A stretch of 64,000 nt of DNA, from contig NZ_SJJZ01000002.1 of assembly GCF_004331345.1 (NCBI RefSeq), positions 1,240,001 to 1,304,000 on the forward strand. The letters are read 5' to 3'. The DNA comes from Kribbella soli (GTDB taxonomy: Bacteria > Actinomycetota > Actinomycetes > Propionibacteriales > Kribbellaceae). The notes under the pieces are model-generated. The model was not told the origin of the DNA, ran no database searches, and was given only the letters and a program-made list of their open reading frames with translations. Made by a program: the position numbers and the translations under genes. Below, in pieces: positions 63,004 to 64,000 of this stretch. The stretch's first letter is position 1; each line of letters opens with the position of its first letter.

Positions 63004-63996
63004 ATGGCCACCGACCTCGTGCCCGAGGTGGTGCAGCCGGCTGCGGATTCCTCGCAGCCGGCATCCGCCCCGCGGCGCAAACGCCGTACGAAAACCCTGG
63101 GCCGCGATCTGTGGCGCTACCGCTGGCTGTACCTCTTGCTGCTGCCCGGCCTGGTGTACTTCGCGCTGTTCAAGTATCTGCCGATGTACGGCCTGACCAT
63201 CGCGTTCAAGGACTACGTGCCGTTCCTCGGCTACTCGGGGAGCGAATGGGTCGGACTGAAGCACTTCCAGGAACTGTTCACCGGACCGGACTTCGGCCGG
63301 CTGATGTTCAACACACTGCTGCTCGCTGTGCTGACGGTCGTCTTCGTGTTCCCGGCACCGATCGTGGTCGCGCTGCTGCTGAACGAGCTGCGGGTCAACG
63401 TGCTGAAGCGGTCTGTGCAGTCGCTGGTCTACATTCCGCACTTCCTGTCCTGGACAATCGTCGCCTCGCTGACTTACCTGCTGTTCTCGGTGGACTTCGG
63501 CGTGATCGCGAACTGGATCCACGGCCTGGTCGGCGGGCAGAAGACTGACTACGTCGCGCAGGCCGACTGGTTCCGGCCGCTGATCGTGCTGCAGTTGCTG
63601 TGGAAACAGACCGGCTGGGGCACGATCATCTACCTGGCGGCGCTGGCGGGGGTGGACTCGCAGCTGTACGAGGCCGCTCGAGTGGACGGCGCCGGGCGGT
63701 GGCGGCAGTTCTGGCACATCACGTTGCCGGCGATCCGGCCGACGATCGTGGTGATGGCGATCCTGACGTCCGGGCACCTGATGGACTCCGGGTTCGAGCA
63801 GATCTGGCTGATGACGACGTCGCTGAACCGTGACGTCGCGGACGTGTTCGACACGTTCGTGTACTACATCGGCATCACCCAGGGCTCGTTCAGCTACGCG
63901 ACCGCCGTCGGCCTGTTCAAGGGCGTGATCGGCGTCGTGCTGATCTTCGGCTCCAACCTGCTGGCCAAGCGCATGGGCCAGCGCGGTCTGTTCTGA
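63004..63996 (+). CDS. LplB-type carbohydrate ABC permease
   Basis: 330 residues with a Pro/Arg-rich start, then helices (WLYLLLLPGLVYFALFKYLP onward) and the EAA loop EAARVDGAGRWRQFWHITLP. GLTIAFKDYVPFLG is typical of LplB. A second permease (YtcP/LplC type) is expected just downstream, outside the window; the ATPase is normally a shared MsmX-like protein and is not encoded here. Confidence 0.92.
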   Translation: MATDLVPEVVQPAADSSQPASAPRRKRRTKTLGRDLWRYRWLYLLLLPGLVYFALFKYLPMYGLTIAFKDYVPFLGYSGSEWVGLKHFQELFTGPDFGRLMFNTLLLAVLTVVFVFPAPIVVALLLNELRVNVLKRSVQSLVYIPHFLSWTIVASLTYLLFSVDFGVIANWIHGLVGGQKTDYVAQADWFRPLIVLQLLWKQTGWGTIIYLAALAGVDSQLYEAARVDGAGRWRQFWHITLPAIRPTIVVMAILTSGHLMDSGFEQIWLMTTSLNRDVADVFDTFVYYIGITQGSFSYATAVGLFKGVIGVVLIFGSNLLAKRMGQRGLF

Positions 63997-64000
63997 GAGG

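Overview
The window is a high-GC actinobacterial chromosome segment. Gene order, codon bias and family content fit the Propionibacteriales, and a Kribbella-like organism is my best guess; this is an inference from synteny, not a database match. Most core genes lie on the minus strand and read right to left in an order well known from actinobacteria: ruvC-ruvA-ruvB, yajC-secD-secF-apt-relA, then an MBL hydrolase-hisS-aspS, rarA, two small envelope proteins-alaS-ruvX-mltG-aroE, and further left a prepilin peptidase. Many neighbours are joined by ATGA, GTGA or TGATG overlaps, so translational coupling is common.

Layout. 1-9.9 kb: a partial secreted flavin oxidase, prepilin peptidase, a DUF2330 protein, a flavin-oxidase lipoprotein, then aroE, mltG, ruvX, alaS and two small membrane proteins. 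10-14.5 kb: an excalibur protein, an NTF2-like protein, rarA and three unassigned proteins. 14.5-18 kb: secA2 and a GNAT enzyme. 18-30 kb is accessory: an AMIN-like secreted protein, a Tat-exported GxGYxYP protein behind a palindromic operator, DUF1990, a frameshifted methyltransferase, an ABC exporter with a divergent two-component system, GntR, VOC and AraC genes, and a GH19 chitinase. 30.5-35.8 kb: aspS, hisS, the hydrolase and a DUF349 protein.

36-46 kb is a second accessory block. It opens with a three-gene cassette (36167-38448) that ends in a HEPN protein with an intact RNxxxH motif, followed by about 1.1 kb of AT-richer non-coding DNA holding a 41-bp direct repeat, then an AbiEi/DUF559-like protein, GNAT, GrpB, a secreted papain-like protease with a membrane partner, an XRE regulator and an M15-like lipoprotein. 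The HEPN cassette is the best candidate in the window for an uncharacterised defence or toxin-antitoxin-like system. 46.3-55.4 kb: relA, apt, secF, secD, yajC, ruvB, ruvA and ruvC, with a LexA-type SOS box in front of ruvC.

57.1-64 kb is a polysaccharide-use locus: a heparinase II/III-like lyase, a divergent LacI regulator, a DUF1961 protein, a YesL-like membrane protein, a solute-binding lipoprotein and an LplB-like permease. Two near-identical 14-bp sites with a central CG, one between the lyase and the LacI gene and one inside the -35/-10 spacer ahead of the transport genes, are probably the operators. Several intergenic regions hold long inverted repeats sharing a GGTGGGT core. I saw no rRNA, tRNA, CRISPR array, integrase or complete insertion sequence.
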